From positions 1-28,570 of the forward strand of contig QHZK01000002.1 of assembly GCA_003224635.1 (NCBI GenBank): a stretch of DNA of 28,570 nt. The letters are read 5' to 3'. How positions within the stretch are numbered: position 1 is the first letter of the stretch; each line of letters begins with the position of its first letter. The translations under genes were made by a program, and so were the position numbers. This DNA is from Acidobacteriota bacterium. Its GTDB lineage: Bacteria; Acidobacteriota; Terriglobia; UBA7540. Shown in pieces: positions 26,316 to 28,570 of this stretch. The notes under the pieces are model-generated. The model saw only the letters and a list, made by a program, of their open reading frames with translations. It searched no databases and was not told the DNA's origin.

Positions 26316-27350
26316 ACGGGACTTACTCGATTCGCGAACAAAAGCGGAAGGAGCGTCAATCGCCTTTTACAAGCCCTCCCGGCCGGCTAAGGGCCGGCTC
26401 CGCGCGCCCTTCGACAGCGCCGATTACCTCAACGGTCTCTACTACGCCCTGCTCGAGGGGCGCTTTGTTTTTGACTTTGTCCACCAGGAAGACCTCTCGG
26501 CTGAAACGCTTGCGAAGTACCGCGCGCTGCTGATTCCTAACGCTGCTTACTTTCGCGACTCGGAGTGCGCCACCGTGCACGAATATGCGGCGCGGGGCGG
26601 GTCGGTGCTCGCGACCTTCGAGACCTCGCGTTATAACGAATGGGGCGAACGCCGAGAGGATTTCGGCCTCGCTGGCGTCTTCGGCGCCAACGCCCTAGGC
26701 GAGACCCTCGGTCCGCAGGACAACACGTACATGCGCATCGAGCAACGACACGCCGTGACCAGTGGTTTTGAGGGCACCGAGCTGCTGCCGGGCGCGGAGA
26801 GCCGCGTCGCGGTCAAGGCGGTACAAACCCCACCGCTCGTGCTCAGCGTCGTGCCCCACTACCCCTGGTATCCTCCCGAAATGGTCTATCCGCGCGCGAC
26901 GAAGACGACGGAGCCCGCGGTCATCCTCCGCCAAGACGGCAGGTCACGCATCGCCTATTTCCCCGGCGACATCGACCGCACGTTCTGGTCCCGAGAAACA
27001 CCGACCTCAGCCTTGTCCTTCAAAACACCGTCCGTTGGGTCCTCGGTGACTCACGGCAGCCGGCGCGAGTCAGGGGAGAAGGCATCATCGAAATATTCGC
27101 CTGGGAGACTGAGCCCGGTTACGCGCTGCACCTCCTGAACTATACGAATCCCAACATGACCCGCGGCTTCATCCGGCGCTTCTATCCCATCGGTCCGCAG
27201 CAAGTCGAGTTCGACATCGCTCCCGGCAAGACAATCTCTGACGTGCGAGCCCTGCGAGCAAGCCGGTCTCTGCCTTTCACACAATCCGACCGCGCGGTGA
27301 GCTTTGAGGTCCCATCGGTCACCGACTACGAAGTGATCGCGCTGACTTAA
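26316..27350 (+). pseudogene. 5'-truncated glycosidase-like gene (C-terminal half)
   Basis: Right after the GH123-like stop, a frame without any usable start codon encodes a domain like the beta-galactosidase trimerisation/glutamine-amidotransferase-like fold. The segments are YLNGLYYALLEGRFVFDFVH, LIPNAAYFRDSECATVHEYA, RGGSVLATFETSRYNEWGER and SRIAYFPGDIDRTFWSR. It then shifts frame near 26996-26998 (AAA; one more A repairs it) and continues NTDLSLVLQNTVRWVLGD, ALHLLNYTNPNMTRGFIRRF and VPSVTDYEVIAL to TAA at 27348-27350. Proteins of this kind normally carry an N-terminal GH barrel of several hundred residues, which is absent. I infer a deletion that removed the catalytic half and joined the rest to the end of the neighbouring gene. 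The fragment is probably not expressed as an enzyme. Confidence 0.7.
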
Positions 27351-27386
27351 GTTTCCCAGCCCTCCTTGTGGGTGGACCATGACAGG

Positions 27387-27533
27387 AAAACAGACCGAGA
27401 TGAACCGCAGAAACTTTTTGGGGTGCCGGCTGTCGGATTCTTCGGCAATGCCGGAAACGGCATGTTCGCACCGTTGAGGCTCTGGGTGCTGTATGATAGG
27501 CCCGCCTCGCGTTCCCACGCGTCAAGCCTATGA
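27387..27533 (+). other. Short stretch with gene-fragment character
   Basis: Two weak coding traces overlap here. An ATG at 27400 gives MNRRNFLG, the start of a Tat-type leader, but meets a stop at 27475-27477. In another frame KLFGVPAVGFFGNAGNGMF is protein-like and ends with TGA at 27531-27533, overlapping the GH106 start. Both may be remnants of lost genes; neither can be named, and chance is possible. Confidence 0.2.
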
Positions 27534-28570
27534 TTCATCCGAACCGACATGGCCTCGTTATAACTGTTCTGATGCTGTCCGCGCTCGGAAGCGGGCTTCG
27601 TGGCGCTGTCATACAGAATCCCGATCAGGCCAGTGACCTGGCGAGCCTGCAGAGGGCATTCAAGCAACCGCCCGAAGACAGCAAAATCATGATGCGCTGG
27701 TGGTGGTTCGGCCCCTCCGTCACCCAGGCGGAGCTCGAACGCGAGATGCGCGCGATGAAGGAAGGCGGCATCGGAGGTTTCGAGGTGCAGCCCGTCTATC
27801 CTCTGGCGCTGGACGACGCCGACCACGGCTTCCGGAACTACCCGTTTCTCTCGGACGAGTTTATTGAAATGCTGCGCTTCACCTCGTCCAAGGCGCGCGA
27901 GCTGGGCTTGCGGATGGATCTGACCCTGGGCAGCGGCTGGCCCTACGGCGGGCCCAGCGTCCCTATCACCCAGGCTGCAGGAAAACTCCGCCTCGAAGCC
28001 ATAGCGGTCAAGAGCGGGGTCCACAGAGTCCCGCTGCCGTACGCCGCCACCGGGGAAAAGCTGATCGCCGTCTTCCTAGCCAAAGGCGATCCGAAGAGCT
28101 TCGCAGGCAAAACCGCGCGGGAGATTTCTGATATCCGAGACGGGACTGTGCGACTCCCCTTGGAGCTTCAGGGGCCACACGTGCTGCTGTTCTTCATCTC
28201 CAGCCGGACGGGCCAGATGGTGAAGCGAGCTGCGCTCGGCGCCGAAGGGTTCGTCCTCGACCACTATGATCGCGTCGCGGTGAAGAATTATCTCGAGTCC
28301 GTCGGCGACCGCCTGATCGAAGCGTTTGGATCGAATCCCCCGCGCGCCATCTTCTGCGACAGTCTGGAGGTGTATGGCTCGGATTGGACCAGCGACTTCC
28401 TGGAAGAATTCCGAAGACGGCGAGGCTACGGCCTTGAACCCTACCTTCCAGCCCTGGTAAGCAGCGTCGGGGAGAAGACAGGAGCCATCCGGCACGATTG
28501 GGGCCAGACTCTGACGGAGCTCCTGAGCGAACGGTTTGTCGTTCCGGTCGAGGAGTGGGCCCGCGCGCAC
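27530..28570 (+). CDS. GH106 alpha-L-rhamnosidase family protein, 5' part only
   Basis: The window holds the first 347 codons. After a signal peptide (HGLVITVLMLSALGSGLRG) comes the typical opening of GH106 proteins: MMRWWWFGPSVTQAELEREM, KEGGIGGFEVQPVYPL and LGLRMDLTLGSGWPYGGPSV. Further in are VAVKNYLESVGDRLIEAFG and AIFCDSLEVYGSDWTSDFLE, which belong to the TIM-barrel catalytic part. GH106 enzymes release L-rhamnose from pectins such as rhamnogalacturonan. The catalytic Glu residues of the family usually lie further downstream, outside the window. The ATG at 27530 has no clear Shine-Dalgarno sequence, but no upstream start fits better. It follows the GH123-like gene and the truncated glycosidase, forming a glycan-degradation block. 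Confidence 0.88.
   Translation, partial: MIHPNRHGLVITVLMLSALGSGLRGAVIQNPDQASDLASLQRAFKQPPEDSKIMMRWWWFGPSVTQAELEREMRAMKEGGIGGFEVQPVYPLALDDADHGFRNYPFLSDEFIEMLRFTSSKARELGLRMDLTLGSGWPYGGPSVPITQAAGKLRLEAIAVKSGVHRVPLPYAATGEKLIAVFLAKGDPKSFAGKTAREISDIRDGTVRLPLELQGPHVLLFFISSRTGQMVKRAALGAEGFVLDHYDRVAVKNYLESVGDRLIEAFGSNPPRAIFCDSLEVYGSDWTSDFLEEFRRRRGYGLEPYLPALVSSVGEKTGAIRHDWGQTLTELLSERFVVPVEEWARAH

Noticed and set aside
26384..26400. GCCGGC-containing hairpin as a terminator after the GH123-like gene
   Set aside because: It has no T-run and lies inside the protein-like frame of the truncated glycosidase, so it is better explained as coding sequence.
27347..28024. Minus-strand frame of 225 codons near the right edge
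   Set aside because: It is antisense to the GH106 gene, whose opening motifs are unmistakable.

Overview
The window looks like a chromosomal piece of an Acidobacteriota bacterium (Bryobacterales/Solibacter-like), probably from soil or a metagenome assembly. The basis is the mix of families: an Oar-type TonB-dependent receptor with an N-terminal carboxypeptidase-regulatory-like domain, a sulfatase-fold/TPR fusion, stacked TPR secretory proteins, an FG-GAP/ASPIC-UnbV protein, and GH172 (DUF2961), GH123-like (DUF4091) and GH106 proteins, all in moderately high-GC DNA. This is inferred from gene content; no rRNA or marker gene is present. No tRNA, rRNA or CRISPR array was seen.

Layout. (1) 1-3405, minus strand: a partial secreted protein, a short Tat-signal protein, an amidohydrolase with two frame breaks, and a GH172-type secreted glycosidase. 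(2) 3406-3858: the tail of an IS110-family transposase and a pair of overlapping palindromes. (3) 3859-10348, minus strand: a surface-glycan cluster of two GT4 glycosyltransferases, a membrane-anchored SAM methyltransferase and two paralogous GT-C-type membrane glycosyltransferases. (4) 10556-10954, minus strand: a possible decayed coding segment. (5) 10988-14207, plus strand: a protein with two HPr-kinase-like P-loop domains in tandem, overlapping an NTP_transf_5-type nucleotidyltransferase. (6) 14231-17979: a promoter and the Oar-type receptor. (7) 18119-22795: a long leader with two promoter-like signals, then three tightly coupled genes (alkaline-phosphatase-superfamily lipoprotein with TPRs, and two secreted TPR proteins). 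A convergent ASPIC/UnbV protein follows. (8) 24609-28570: a GH123-like secreted protein, the 3' remnant of a second glycosidase-like gene, and the 5' part of a GH106 alpha-L-rhamnosidase.

How the parts fit. The outer blocks suggest extracellular and periplasmic breakdown of complex plant or microbial glycans. The receptor and the TPR/UnbV block look like envelope machinery for large substrates or cofactors. The minus-strand glycosyltransferases build a surface polysaccharide. The tandem-kinase/nucleotidyltransferase pair is the least understood unit. Its family partners are known from modification of lasso peptides, but no peptide, protease or cyclase gene is visible here.

A caution: several genes break frame, and each break can be repaired by adding one base to a short homopolymer. 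Sequencing or assembly error is therefore a real alternative to gene decay for these loci.
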